DNA of 64,000 nucleotides from Nostoc sp. ATCC 43529 (GTDB taxonomy: Bacteria; Cyanobacteriota; Cyanobacteriia; Cyanobacteriales; Nostocaceae): the NCBI GenBank assembly GCA_003326205.1, contig LWTK01000011.1:227658-291657 (forward strand). The letters are read 5' to 3'. The position numbers and the translations under genes were made by a program. Positions 1 to 8,949 of the stretch are shown here, piece after piece. The first letter of the stretch is position 1. Every line of letters starts with the position of its first letter. Below the pieces are notes generated by a model. The model was given only the letters and a program-made list of their open reading frames with translations, ran no database searches and was not told the DNA's origin.

Positions 1-449
1 TAGATTACCTGCACGCCGGGATGATTGGCATCATCAGTGCGGTAGACATTAATTGCCTCGCGGGTTTTGTCGTAGTGATATTTTTGGGTGAGTTGCAAAA
101 CTCCAATAAACTTACCTGCGGGGTTATCGAGGCGAATTAAGCCACCTTCTTGGAGAGGGGAAGCTACTTCTTCGGCTACCGATAGTGTAATTGGTATTGA
201 CCACACAACACCGTTAGCTAGTCGCATTTCTGTTACAGTGCGATCGTAGTCCTCTTGGTTCATAAAACCCGTGAGTGGACTAAAAGCACCGATCGCTATC
301 ATTTCTAAATCGGAAACGGCGCGATCGTCAAGCTGCACTCGCGGCAAAAAGTCAGCTTTTGAGAGAAATTCCTCTCTTTGTTCCGGTGTGGCGATACGGT
401 TAACTAACTGTCCACCGTGGGGGGCAATGGCATCTGGATGGTGACTCAA
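1..449 (-). CDS. sat: Sulfate adenylyltransferase (ATP sulfurylase), N-terminal part
   Basis: The reverse strand encodes the first ~149 residues of ATP sulfurylase, which forms adenosine 5'-phosphosulfate from ATP and sulfate in the first step of sulfate assimilation. The protein begins [18 protein letters not shown] and continues with [11 protein letters not shown], both typical of cyanobacterial Sat. The rest lies beyond the left edge. No ATG fits; I chose a TTG start at 447-449 because the family's conserved N-terminus begins there and a GAGGGG ribosome site lies just upstream. Identity is very likely; the start codon is inferred. Confidence 0.9.
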   Translation of the reverse strand, partial: MSHHPDAIAPHGGQLVNRIATPEQREEFLSKADFLPRVQLDDRAVSDLEMIAIGAFSPLTGFMNQEDYDRTVTEMRLANGVVWSIPITLSVAEEVASPLQEGGLIRLDNPAGKFIGVLQLTQKYHYDKTREAINVYRTDDANHPGVQVI

Positions 450-519
450 CGTAATCCCCTCTTGTGATAACTGCTATTGTTTCAGACTATGTACTAACTT
501 ACCAAATGGTGGGACAAAA

Positions 520-677
520 GGGATGGGGGATTGGGCATTGGGCATAGGGCATTGGGCATGGGGCATGGGGGAGACAAGGGAGATGGGGAGAAAGAATAAC
601 AATAACAATGACTGATGACTGATGACAAATGACTAATGACAAATGACTGATGACTAATGACTAATGACTAATGACTA
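520..677. repeat. G-rich and heptamer short tandem repeats (STRR type)
   Basis: A GGGCATT/GGGCATGG-rich stretch is followed by tandem heptamers of the ATGACTA, ATGACAA and ATGACTG kind. Such short tandemly repeated sequences are a known feature of heterocystous cyanobacterial genomes. It lies between sat and the divergent ATPase gene. Confidence 0.85.
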
Positions 678-725
678 AATACCAAAATTGGCTATGATAA
701 TTGAGGCATGGCAGGAAGCTAGAAG

Positions 726-2015
726 ATGAATAAATCTTTACTAGAAAAGTTTCGCAAAGCGTATCAGGATTTGGAATTATTTCCGCTGATTACAGCTAGA
801 CAAATTGAAGCGTTTCGAGTGGATCTTGCTAATGAAACTATCGCCCGCTTAGAGCAAGCTGTGGAAGATGCGCCTCCTAATGGCAAAATCATGTTTGCAG
901 GACATCGGGGTTGTGGTAAGTCTACTCTGTTGGCGAAGTTTGCTAGAAAAATGAAGCAGCAAGGATATTTTGTTGCTTTCTTTTCTGTTTCTGACTTAAT
1001 TGAAATGTCAGATGTTAACCATGTCAATATTTTGTATGCCGTTGCTTTAACTCTATTGAGTCAAGCTACTCAAGCTGAAATCGAAATATCTGAAGATACC
1101 AAAAAATCTCTCTTGGAATGGTTCACCACTACTCAAACTGAGACGGTTACTAAAGATTTAAAGTCTGAGGTGGGTGTGGGTGGTGATTTTCTGAAAATTA
1201 TTACTGCTAAACTCAAAAACGAAGCAACCTTTCGAGAAGAAATTAAAAAGACTTACGAACGTAAGGTTTCTGAACTGGCACGGAAAGCTGATGAAATTGC
1301 CTCGATTATTCAGGTTGCTACCAGAAAGCAAGTTTTAGTAGTAATTGATGATTTGGATAAGCTCGATTTGGGCTTGGTGGAAGATATTTACAAAAACAAT
1401 ATTAATTCTCTATTTTTACCTAAGTTTCAGATTATCTACACAATTCCCATTTCGGCAATTCGCAACAGTGAATTACTGCCCATCTTACAATCTGTGGTGT
1501 CTCGAATTCAGTTGATGGCAGTTTGTAAGTTCTTCAAACCAGGCGATAACCGCAAACCTGATGGAGTACCGAAGGAACAACTAATTAATTTGTTTCTCCA
1601 AATTCTGCAAAAGCGCATTCCAGATGAATTAATTGAACCGGAAACTGCAAGACAAATTGTCCTTACTAGCGGCGGTGTCGTGCGGGAATTGGTAAGAATT
1701 GCTAGAGAATGTTGTTCTCAATGCTTATTGCTCATTCGTTCTGAACCAGAACGTGCGGATATTAAAATTAATTCAGAAATTCTGCAATTAGCAGTCAAAG
1801 ATTTACGCAATGAATTTGCTCGTCCTTTGGGCGAGAATTTGATTAGCATATTAGTAACGACATACGAAAATCTCACACCCAAAGATGCCAAAAGTGAGGA
1901 TTTTCTCTCGCTGCTGCACGGGTTATATGTACTGGAGTATGAGAATGATGATTTGTGGTATGACGTACATCCCATTGTGGTGGAGCTACTCAAACGCAAG
2001 CAATTAATTAGATAA
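726..2015 (+). CDS. P-loop ATPase (AAA/STAND-like), partner of downstream TPR protein
   Basis: This is a 429-residue soluble P-loop NTPase. The Walker A motif GHRGCGKST is at residues 59-67 and a Walker B-like strand VLVVIDDLD at about 203-211, followed by a helical region resembling the lid and winged-helix part of AAA or STAND ATPases. There is no signal peptide or membrane segment. The stop codon overlaps the start of the next gene by one base, so the two are almost certainly co-translated. ATPase plus TPR pairs are common in cyanobacteria and often act in signalling or conflict systems, but no specific role can be read here. Confidence 0.85.
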   Translation: MNKSLLEKFRKAYQDLELFPLITARQIEAFRVDLANETIARLEQAVEDAPPNGKIMFAGHRGCGKSTLLAKFARKMKQQGYFVAFFSVSDLIEMSDVNHVNILYAVALTLLSQATQAEIEISEDTKKSLLEWFTTTQTETVTKDLKSEVGVGGDFLKIITAKLKNEATFREEIKKTYERKVSELARKADEIASIIQVATRKQVLVVIDDLDKLDLGLVEDIYKNNINSLFLPKFQIIYTIPISAIRNSELLPILQSVVSRIQLMAVCKFFKPGDNRKPDGVPKEQLINLFLQILQKRIPDELIEPETARQIVLTSGGVVRELVRIARECCSQCLLLIRSEPERADIKINSEILQLAVKDLRNEFARPLGENLISILVTTYENLTPKDAKSEDFLSLLHGLYVLEYENDDLWYDVHPIVVELLKRKQLIR

Positions 2016-4285
2016 TGTCAACAGACGAGACAAAAGCTGAAAATCACCGGAATTATCAAAAGCTAATTGTAGCCCTAGAAGCCAGCCAGGGTATTCTGAA
2101 TTTGCTAATTGCAGTTTGTGATGACCGCAATTTACGCGAAAAACTGATTGCAGAATACGAAACTGAACTCAAACAACAGGATTTTCTTACTTATCGCATA
2201 CGAGTACGCAATCAAGACCCTAGTTTACGTTATGCGCTGGCGCAGTTAATAGAAACAGAACCAGATTTACAAGCAAGTAAACCTGCGGTAATTACAGTAT
2301 TAGGTATAGATGAGTTATTGTCAGTAAAGCTAGACGCTCCCAAATCTGAAGAAGATAGGTTTTTTGGTTACTTACAATGGACAAGGGAAGCACTGCGACA
2401 ATTTCACTTTCCTATTGTGTTGTGGTTAACTGAACCAATTTTGACTCGCTTGGTGGAAAAAGCACCGGATTTTTGGAGTTGGCGCGGTGGAGTGTTTTGG
2501 TTTACACGGGAGTCTGTGTCTTTAGAATTAGAAAGCGCCAATATTTCAACACAGGCGATATCAAAAACTTTCTCACAGGAACCAAGCGGTTTACCTTTAG
2601 AAGAAATCTTACGACTCATTGAGCAAATTGAAGCCCAAGAAAAAGACGCACCATTATTAGCAACGCTGTATGAAAGTTTGGCACAAGCCTATCAACAGCG
2701 CTATCGCAGTCAGCAAGAACGCCTATTGGCAATTAAAGCATACGAAAAGGCAATTGCTCTGCAAACCAAGTTGGGGTTAAAGGCTGATTTAGCCAATAGC
2801 TTGGAAAAGTTAGGGAATCTCTATTTTGAACTGCAAAATGAGGTTAAAAAAGCTAGTGATTGTTATCAACAGGCATTAGAAATTTACCAGGAAATAGGCG
2901 ACAAGGAAGGAGAAGCTAATACATTAATTGCCATTGGCGATGTTTTGCACTTTCTCGGCCGCAGCGAAGAAGCTTTACAACGCTACGAAAACGCATTGCA
3001 ATTCTACCGCGACATTGGCGCACGCTTAGGGGAAGCAAATACATTAAAAGCTATTGGCGATGTTTTGCAGTTTCTCAAACGCAGTGATGAAGCATTACAA
3101 CGCTACGAAAGTGCATTGCAATTCTACCGCGACATTGGCGATCGCTTGGGGGAAGCTAATACATTAAAAGCCATTGGCGATGTTTTGCACTTTCTCGACC
3201 GACGCGAACAAGCTTTACAACGCTACGAAAGTGCATTGCAATTCTACCGCGACATTGGCGCACGCTTGGGGGAAGCAGACACATTAAAAGCCATTGGCGA
3301 TGTTTTGCACTTTCTCAAACGCAGTGATGAAGCATTACAACGCTACGAAAGCGTATTGCAATTCTACCGCGACATTGGCGATCGCTTGGGGGAAGCTAAT
3401 ACATTAAAAGCCATTGGCGATGTTTTGCAGTTTCTCAAACGCAGCGAACAAGCTTTACAACGCTACGAAAACGCATTGCAATTCTACCGCGACATTGGCG
3501 CACGCTTAGGAGAAGCAAATACATTAAAAGCTATTGGCGATGTTTTGCAGTTTCTCAAACGCAGTGATGAAGCATTACAACGCTACGAAAGCGCATTGCA
3601 ATTTTACCGCGACATTGGCGATCGCTTGGGGGAAGCAAATACATTAAGAGCCATTGGCGATGTTTTGCAGTTTCTCAAACGCAGTGATGAAGCATTACAA
3701 CGCTACGAAAACGCATTGCAATTCTACCGCGACATTGGCGATCGCTTAGGAGAAGCAAATACATTAAAAGCTATTGGCGATGTTTTGCAGTTTCTCAAAC
3801 GCAGTGATGAAGCATTACAACGCTACGAAAGCGCATTGCAATTTTACCGCGACATTGGCGATCGCTTGGGGGAAGCAAATACATTAAGAGCCATTGGCGA
3901 TGTTTTGCAGTTTCTCAAACGCAGTGATGAAGCATTACAACGCTACGAAAACGCATTGCAATTCTACCGCGACATTGGCGCACGCTTGGGGGAAGCCAAA
4001 GTTCTGCAAGAATTCGGGAAGTTACAAGAAAACCCCACAACAGCACTTGACTATCTCCAGCAAGCGCAAAACCTCTACATCGAAATTGGCGATATCTACA
4101 GCCAAAGCTGTAACCTGTTGTTTCTCGCCGATGTCCAGTTAAAGATGGGAGACTCAAACGCCGCAATTAATTCCTTAAATCGTGCGGCTGAACTCGCCAC
4201 CACCATTAACTATGCACCATTACAAGAACACGCTCAAACTCGTATCGCCGAAATCAACTCACCACCCGCACAACAAACAGAATAA
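2015..4285 (+). CDS. TPR-repeat protein with nine near-identical 40-residue units
   Basis: This 756-residue protein has an N-terminal domain (about 1-190) with a pattern reminiscent of degenerate NTPase-like domains, including PIVLWLTEP and APDFWSWRGGVFWF. TPR helices follow. From about residue 310 there are nine almost identical 40-residue units (core AIGDVLQFLKRSDEALQRYE), coded by 120-bp DNA repeats. More diverged TPRs close the protein. It overlaps the ATPase gene by one base, so it is probably the protein-binding partner of that ATPase. The near identity of the units points to recent expansion or ongoing conversion. Unit number probably varies between strains (inference). Confidence 0.88.
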   Translation: MSTDETKAENHRNYQKLIVALEASQGILNLLIAVCDDRNLREKLIAEYETELKQQDFLTYRIRVRNQDPSLRYALAQLIETEPDLQASKPAVITVLGIDELLSVKLDAPKSEEDRFFGYLQWTREALRQFHFPIVLWLTEPILTRLVEKAPDFWSWRGGVFWFTRESVSLELESANISTQAISKTFSQEPSGLPLEEILRLIEQIEAQEKDAPLLATLYESLAQAYQQRYRSQQERLLAIKAYEKAIALQTKLGLKADLANSLEKLGNLYFELQNEVKKASDCYQQALEIYQEIGDKEGEANTLIAIGDVLHFLGRSEEALQRYENALQFYRDIGARLGEANTLKAIGDVLQFLKRSDEALQRYESALQFYRDIGDRLGEANTLKAIGDVLHFLDRREQALQRYESALQFYRDIGARLGEADTLKAIGDVLHFLKRSDEALQRYESVLQFYRDIGDRLGEANTLKAIGDVLQFLKRSEQALQRYENALQFYRDIGARLGEANTLKAIGDVLQFLKRSDEALQRYESALQFYRDIGDRLGEANTLRAIGDVLQFLKRSDEALQRYENALQFYRDIGDRLGEANTLKAIGDVLQFLKRSDEALQRYESALQFYRDIGDRLGEANTLRAIGDVLQFLKRSDEALQRYENALQFYRDIGARLGEAKVLQEFGKLQENPTTALDYLQQAQNLYIEIGDIYSQSCNLLFLADVQLKMGDSNAAINSLNRAAELATTINYAPLQEHAQTRIAEINSPPAQQTE
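2920..4000 (+). repeat. 120-bp tandem coding repeat, nine units with 240-bp higher order
   Basis: Nine 120-bp units encode the TPR array. Units 1-6 alternate GGCGCACGC and GGCGATCGC at one site (Gly-Ala-Arg or Gly-Asp-Arg, the second form carrying a HIP1 octamer). This shows growth by 240-bp dimers. Bases 3541-3740 and 3781-3980 are identical, the trace of the latest duplication, and the alternation breaks there. Confidence 0.92.
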
Positions 4286-4460
4286 AACAGAAACTCATCC
4301 AATTTATCCAACACCCTTGGGTAAAGTTCGTCCTTTGTTTTTTGCTTGGCTTAATAGCTTTTCTAGTGCTGCGGCGTTAAGTCTAAAATAACTAACTAAT
4401 ATCTTTGGAAAATGAGTATATTTGCCCACACCTTTTCCATTATTTATATACTACCCTGTC

Positions 4461-4487
4461 AACTGTTAAGAAGTCAACAGTTTTTTT
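4461..4487 (+). terminator. Rho-independent terminator candidate
   Basis: AACTGTT (4461-4467) pairs with AACAGTT (4476-4482) across an 8-base loop and is followed by a run of T. It lies about 175 bases after the ATPase-TPR operon. The stem is short, so strength is uncertain. Confidence 0.5.
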
Positions 4488-4548
4488 GCTTGCATTCAAA
4501 ATTAATCAACAAACGTTATTGCGAAAATTATTAATTTATTGACAAATT

Positions 4549-4695
4549 ATGCTTTTGTCAATGAAACACATGTGTTTGTCAATGAAACAGATGTGTTTAT
4601 CAATGAAACGCATGTGTTTGTCAATGAAACAGATGTGTTTATCAATGAAACGCATGAGTTTGTCAATGAAACACATGAGTTTGTCAATGAAACGC
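4549..4695. repeat. 21-bp tandem repeat, seven copies
   Basis: Seven copies of a 21-bp unit (ATG.GTTT.TCAATGAAAC.C type) follow each other without spacers. Because 21 is a multiple of three, frames stay open on both strands, giving heptad peptides such as FVNETHV or FIDKHMC. I regard this as a minisatellite and not as a gene: no ribosome site or homologous protein is evident. Confidence 0.8.
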
Positions 4696-4708
4696 ATGAT
4701 TTTGGCAA

Positions 4709-4769
4709 CTACGGTGTACACACAAGTCAAATTACCCCCCTTATAAAGGGCTACGGTGTACACACAAGT
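4709..4769. repeat. 19-bp direct repeat pair
   Basis: CTACGGTGTACACACAAGT occurs at 4709-4727 and again at 4751-4769, 42 bases apart. The function is unknown. Confidence 0.8.
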
Positions 4770-4848
4770 ATAGCCAGCATGGGTTTCAACTTTTCTAAGG
4801 GTGTTGTAGGGTGTGTTACGCCTGAGGGTACATAAGGGGTGTTCCTCT

Positions 4849-4959
4849 TATGTCTACTATCCAGTGGTGCAATATACCACTCGTTCTGGCGAATCAACAG
4901 TATTTGAATCAAATGCAGGTACTAACCCACCACAATTTGCTAAAGGTCAGCAGGTAAAA
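4849..4959 (+). pseudogene. Fragment of a DUF3592-type membrane protein
   Basis: The frame reads YYPVVQYTTRSGES..., then FESNAGTNPPQFAKGQQV, which follows the DUF3592 pattern of a Y-P-V-V strand, S-N-x-G-x-N-P-P and G-x-x-V. The usual N-terminal helix and the end are missing; a 36-bp tandem repeat replaces the end. I read it as a decayed remnant. Assignment rests on a short motif and is tentative. Confidence 0.5.
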
Positions 4960-5067
4960 AATGATTATTCTAAAGACGCGATGAATCGGGTGTGTAATGA
5001 TTATTCTAAAGACGCGATGAATCGGGTGTGTAATGATTATTCTAAAGACGCGATGAATCGCGTCTCT
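4960..5067. repeat. 36-bp tandem repeat, three copies
   Basis: Three head-to-tail 36-bp units contain GACGCGATGAATCGGG. The last unit ends in a hairpin, AGACGCGAT (5046-5054) with ATCGCGTCT (5057-5065), a sequence type dispersed in Nostocales genomes. There are no spacers, so this is not a CRISPR array. It lies just after the 3' end of ccs1. Confidence 0.8.
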
Positions 5068-5082
5068 ACAAATAAATGACAA

Positions 5083-6483
5083 TTAAACTTGAATTGCCAT
5101 GCCTTTATCTTCATTCTTTGGCTGGGAACTCAATTGATCTAAAATTTCTAAAACTTCTTGTTCAAAAGCAACTTGGGCGCGATTAGTTTTACCACCAACA
5201 TACAAGAAATCCCCTTTTTTTAATGCCCAAATTTGCGAGTGGGAAAAGTAACTCATCACCACACCCAACATTAATAAAGCAAATCCTGAATAAACAATCG
5301 GTATGCCTGGATCTGCTTTAATTTGTAAACCTGTACTGCCAATTACTTCTATTATTTTCAATTTCACGCCATTGACTTGGGCAGACATCCCAGCGCGTAC
5401 AGTATTAATTAATTTACCTGTGGCATCATAAATTAATACCATCCCTTGCAAATCTTTGGCTAGCACCGAGACACCCTCACTCAAATCTGGTTTAGTAGGA
5501 ATCCACGTACCCCAAATAGCGCCTTGACCGTTGGTGTTCAACTTGACCATTGGTAACTGGAAAACTGGGCTGTTATTAAATTGGACGCGAACAGCAGCAA
5601 TTCCCCAATCAGTTTGGTAGAAAGTTACGCCATGATAGCGCAGAGGTTGGTTGACGAAAATCTTTTTGTGGTCAACTTCTTGTCCCTGATTATTTAAAAC
5701 AGACAAATCTGAATAAAATTGATCGATACCTCCAGTTGGCGTGTAATCAATCCAAAAACGATTGACGCGCACAGACCAATCTTTTGGCACTTGGTTTGCT
5801 GCCAAAGGTCCAGCATCTATAACATTTTTCACCTGAAATGTATCGCCACTAGCAACCATTTCCTGGGCAAGAAATCCAGTCATTGCCCCCCAAATTCCCC
5901 CTAACAAAATAGTGACGATGCCAATATGAACAATAATTGGCCCGATACGTCCGACTATTCCTTTACGGGCATATAAAACATTTTCTTTTTCTGGTTCTGA
6001 AAAAATTTTATAGCGGCGTTTCTGCAATATTTCATTCAGAGAATTCAAAGAACCAGTATCTAATTCTGCACTTAAAGCTAGTTTTTTAAATTGCCGTGGT
6101 TCCTCGTAATATTTCCAGCGTTGCGCTGCTTTTAGGGCTGGTAACTGACGAGTAAAAGAACAAGCAGTTAAGCTAGTGCCAAATAAAATGAGTAATGCTA
6201 AAAACCACCAAGTACGATATACATGGTCTAAGCCAACTACTTGAATTACTTTCCAAGTTAAGAAACCAAACAATGCTGGATGTTCTGGATAGTTAGCTTG
6301 GTAAAATGCCGGAGACTGGCCTTGCTCGATTACAGTACCTGTAGCGCTAAAGATGGCAATCAATAGTAATAGTGCGATCGCCAATCGTAAATCTGTCAGT
6401 ACAGGCAAAAACTCTCGGCGTAAATACTGCCCAGATACAGCCCACCAACTAATTTTTTTGGAAGTCGAATCTTCTAATGTCAT
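5083..6483 (-). CDS. ccs1: Cytochrome c biogenesis protein Ccs1 (ResB family)
   Basis: This 466-residue membrane protein belongs to the ResB/Ccs1 family of the system II (CCS) cytochrome c maturation pathway. With CcsA it delivers haem to apocytochromes on the lumenal or periplasmic side. Visible are N-terminal membrane helices ([23 protein letters not shown] and the next around [12 protein letters not shown]), a third helix near [20 protein letters not shown], a large soluble domain, and a final helix near [18 protein letters not shown]. The length fits cyanobacterial Ccs1. ccdA lies upstream on the same strand, 214 bases away, consistent with joint use in cytochrome assembly. Confidence 0.95.
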   Translation of the reverse strand: MTLEDSTSKKISWWAVSGQYLRREFLPVLTDLRLAIALLLLIAIFSATGTVIEQGQSPAFYQANYPEHPALFGFLTWKVIQVVGLDHVYRTWWFLALLILFGTSLTACSFTRQLPALKAAQRWKYYEEPRQFKKLALSAELDTGSLNSLNEILQKRRYKIFSEPEKENVLYARKGIVGRIGPIIVHIGIVTILLGGIWGAMTGFLAQEMVASGDTFQVKNVIDAGPLAANQVPKDWSVRVNRFWIDYTPTGGIDQFYSDLSVLNNQGQEVDHKKIFVNQPLRYHGVTFYQTDWGIAAVRVQFNNSPVFQLPMVKLNTNGQGAIWGTWIPTKPDLSEGVSVLAKDLQGMVLIYDATGKLINTVRAGMSAQVNGVKLKIIEVIGSTGLQIKADPGIPIVYSGFALLMLGVVMSYFSHSQIWALKKGDFLYVGGKTNRAQVAFEQEVLEILDQLSSQPKNEDKGMAIQV

Positions 6484-6649
6484 TACTCACATCTGTTAAT
6501 GGGTGTACAATCTTGAGAATTCAGAATTCAGAAGTCAGAATTCAGCTTTTAGGAGATAGAAGTCAAAAATTAAAAAGAATTTCGTATGATTTATAGATTG
6601 ATTCATCAAATGTTATTCTAATTTTTTAACTATTCTGCCTCCTGCCTTC

Positions 6650-6690
6650 TGCCGACGCTCGCGGACTCGCTAACGCTGCGCTATCCTGCC
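6650..6690. repeat. Small GC-rich interspersed repeat
   Basis: The bases around GACGCTCGCGGACTCGC and CTAACGCTGCGC belong to the same loose repeat family found at 7795-7835, 16265-16310, 25130-25201 and 51197-51298. It is set in a CCTGCCT-rich spacer between ccs1 and ccdA. Confidence 0.6.
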
Positions 6691-6697
6691 TCCTGCC

Positions 6698-7438
6698 TTA
6701 AAAACTGCCAAGGGGAATTCGAGAAATTAAAGAAAATACACCGAATCCTACTAATAGCGCCCCACTCACTGGGTTAATCCAACCAGACCAGCGACGTAGT
6801 TCTAGCAACTTTTTAATTGAAGCAGTAAAAGTCCCTGCTAAAATCAATGGTGTTACATAGCCGGCTGTATAAGAAAGTAATAAGACAGCGCCTAAAATTA
6901 AGTCTTGTGTATTGGCAATCCAACCAAGCAAGCTAGCTAAAACAGGTGTGCTGCAAGGAGATGCAACTAAACCGAAAGTCAGTCCCAGCAAATAGGAACG
7001 CAACCCTGCTGGCAAATCTTGGGAAATCCAATTCGTTTCGCCCAAGGATGGAAATTGCAGAGGTAGTGCTTCTAATAAGTTCAGCCCCATGAGAATGGCG
7101 ATGATACTGACAATGATTGGTAAACCAACTCCTACTTGACCGTAGACTTTTCCCACCAAACCTGCTAAAATTCCTAGTCCCGCAAGAGTAGTTGCTAATC
7201 CCAGAGCAAACCAAGTTGATTGGGCAACGCCTTGGAGACGGCTTTTAGCTTCATAACCGCCGATATAGCCAATGGTAATTGGCAGCATAGAAAGCATACA
7301 AGGCGTTAGGCTGGTGAGCAAGCCAGCTGCAAAGATGACACCAACACTCACCACGCTAATGTGCGTCAATTGATGAGAAACAAGGGCGTTGGCAAATTGT
7401 TCTAGTTCGTAAAGTCGCGTTTCCAAAGTCTCAAGCAT
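6698..7438 (-). CDS. ccdA: Cytochrome c biogenesis protein CcdA
   Basis: This 246-residue polytopic protein of the CcdA/DsbD transmembrane family passes reducing equivalents from cytoplasmic thioredoxin across the membrane to keep apocytochrome c haem-binding cysteines reduced. The two conserved cysteines are visible in the symmetric helices: LLTSLTPCMLSMLPITIGYIGG near the N-terminus and FGLVASPCSTPVLASLL in the second half. About six membrane helices can be seen. It stands upstream of ccs1, its partner in system II. Confidence 0.95.
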   Translation of the reverse strand: MLETLETRLYELEQFANALVSHQLTHISVVSVGVIFAAGLLTSLTPCMLSMLPITIGYIGGYEAKSRLQGVAQSTWFALGLATTLAGLGILAGLVGKVYGQVGVGLPIIVSIIAILMGLNLLEALPLQFPSLGETNWISQDLPAGLRSYLLGLTFGLVASPCSTPVLASLLGWIANTQDLILGAVLLLSYTAGYVTPLILAGTFTASIKKLLELRRWSGWINPVSGALLVGFGVFSLISRIPLGSF

Positions 7439-7647
7439 GGAGTATTCCTAAGCGTGAAATGCTTACTCTGCTTGAATTTTAGCTTAAATTTAGCTATTGC
7501 GTCGCTAATGAAGGGGCAGGGGGGCAGGGGGGAAAGAATTAGGTATTTTGTGAGATGGTATTATTCAAAAAGCGATCGCCCCATCCACTGGAGGATACAG
7601 TTGGCGAATCAGGATTCATAACCCTACACTCCTAATACGGTTTGCTT

Positions 7648-7735
7648 AAGATCCCCCCGCCTGCGGCGACCCCCTTTTTAAGGGGGTAAAAGAGAGTTAT
7701 GAGCAAGCCTTTTTAAGGGGGGTTGAGGGGATCTT
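7648..7735. repeat. MITE-like element with AAGATCCCC ends
   Basis: AAGATCCCC at 7648-7656 is inverted as GGGGATCTT at 7727-7735. The interior has GC-rich and CCCCCTTTTTAAGGGGG palindromes typical of small cyanobacterial inserts. No coding capacity. Confidence 0.7.
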
Positions 7736-7745
7736 CAAAAGATTC

Positions 7746-7887
7746 AGGACTTACGCAAAAGATAACGAAAGTAGCGGTAATACCCTGCGGGTTCGCTCTT
7801 AGCGTTCTCGCAGAGTAGCCGCTGTGCGTCTACATGAATTACCGCTAGGCAAGAATAAGGTTTTCAGTCACATATTGCGTAAGTCTT
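7746..7887. mobile_element. 142-bp MITE-like element with AGGACTTACGCA ends
   Basis: AGGACTTACGCA at 7746-7757 is mirrored by TGCGTAAGTCTT at 7876-7887 (11 of 12 bases match as inverted repeats). The interior includes a small GC-rich repeat. The same terminal sequence recurs at 19719 and 22069. No gene inside. Confidence 0.65.
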
Positions 7888-7982
7888 GAGATTAAAACTT
7901 AACCGAACCCTATTGCCTACACTCCACGTTTTTTTGCTATTTAAACAGATGTAGAGACGTTGCAATGCAATATCTCTAGCAT

Positions 7983-8546
7983 TTATTTTCCGTAGCAGGT
8001 TGTACCTGGAGTATCTTCGGGTTTGAACTCGTTACATTCTCTGTTATTTGGACGCTCTAACGACCAGCCGTATGGTTTGTCGGAGGTAACCACGCCATCA
8101 TTCAAAATTGTTAGTCGGTAGTTTGCCGCCCGAAAATTGGTAAACAGCAATTTGGCATCCTTTAAGTTTGCTGCTTCTAAATTAGCGCTCATGAAACCTG
8201 CATAGGACAAATCGGCTTTTTCTAGGGATGCTGATTTCAAGTTTGCACCCGTTAAAGAAGCACCAGTCAGATTCGCCGAATCGAGAATTGCACCCTCTAA
8301 ATTCGCACCTGTCAGATCGGCATTCGTAAGATTAACTTGAGATAACGTTGCACCACTCAAGTTAGCCCCCCGCAAATTGGCTCTACTTAGATTCAGTTGA
8401 GTTAGGTCAGCACCACTCAAATCACACCTGGGACAAGTATTTGTCGCCTTCAACTGCTCTAAGTCTTGCACGTTTGATGCAAATGTCTGCCCTGGAAAGC
8501 CGAAACTAGCTAACAGGCAGACGGTGGCGACAATCTTAAGTTTCAT
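7983..8546 (-). CDS. Secreted pentapeptide-repeat protein
   Basis: This 187-residue protein has an N-terminal signal peptide (cleavage likely after QTFA, about residue 23) and about 20 pentapeptide repeats of the A-(D/N)-L-x-x form between residues 42 and 140, which fold as a right-handed square beta-helix. A CPRC motif precedes the repeats and two more cysteines lie near the C-terminus, so disulfides in the periplasm are possible. Cyanobacteria encode many such proteins, mostly of unknown function. Confidence 0.85.
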   Translation of the reverse strand: MKLKIVATVCLLASFGFPGQTFASNVQDLEQLKATNTCPRCDLSGADLTQLNLSRANLRGANLSGATLSQVNLTNADLTGANLEGAILDSANLTGASLTGANLKSASLEKADLSYAGFMSANLEAANLKDAKLLFTNFRAANYRLTILNDGVVTSDKPYGWSLERPNNRECNEFKPEDTPGTTCYGK

Positions 8547-8765
8547 ATTTGTTACAGATATTTACAAGGATGACAACTAATGTACACTCGGTACTGTCAT
8601 AATTACATATAGAACCTGCCAAGTGAATAACAGGAATGAAGCATTGATTAAGAAGCGATGAATATACGATAAATTCTTGCGTTAGGACTACTCAAACTGG
8701 AATCTAGGCTATACAATCGAGTCGTAAGGAACTATACCGAACCATTTATAGACTACCACATATGT

Positions 8766-8805
8766 GATCCCCCTAGTTCGATGAAAAAAAACGACTAGGG
8801 GGATC
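8766..8805. repeat. Perfect 12-bp hairpin, possible terminator of the kinase gene
   Basis: GATCCCCCTAGT (8766-8777) and ACTAGGGGGATC (8794-8805) are perfect inverted repeats around a 16-base A-rich loop. It is ~145 bases beyond the kinase stop codon, so it could end that transcript, but it also resembles the ends of small cyanobacterial inserts. Confidence 0.5.
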
Positions 8806-8849
8806 TTGTTTTTGGCATAGGGCATGGGGAGATAGGGAGGCAGGAGGAC

Positions 8850-8942
8850 AAATGACAAATGACTAATGACAAATGACAAATGACAAATGACTAATGACAA
8901 ATGACTAATGACAAATGACTAATGACAAATGACAAATGACTA
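8850..8942. repeat. Heptamer tandem repeats (STRR type)
   Basis: Repeated AAATGAC and TAATGAC heptamers fill the spacer immediately after the kinase stop codon. Confidence 0.85.
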
Positions 8943-8949
8943 ATACCAT

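Noticed and set aside
4536..4835. Open frames of 65-98 codons on both strands over the 21-bp repeat
   Set aside because: They result from a repeat length divisible by three; no ribosome site or homologous protein supports them.
4960..5067. Possible CRISPR array (three 36-bp units)
   Set aside because: The units are directly joined without spacers and end in a known type of dispersed hairpin; no cas genes are near.
8766..8805. Riboswitch or sRNA at the 12-bp hairpin
   Set aside because: Only one simple stem is visible, with no conserved aptamer core or promoter; a terminator or mobile repeat is simpler.
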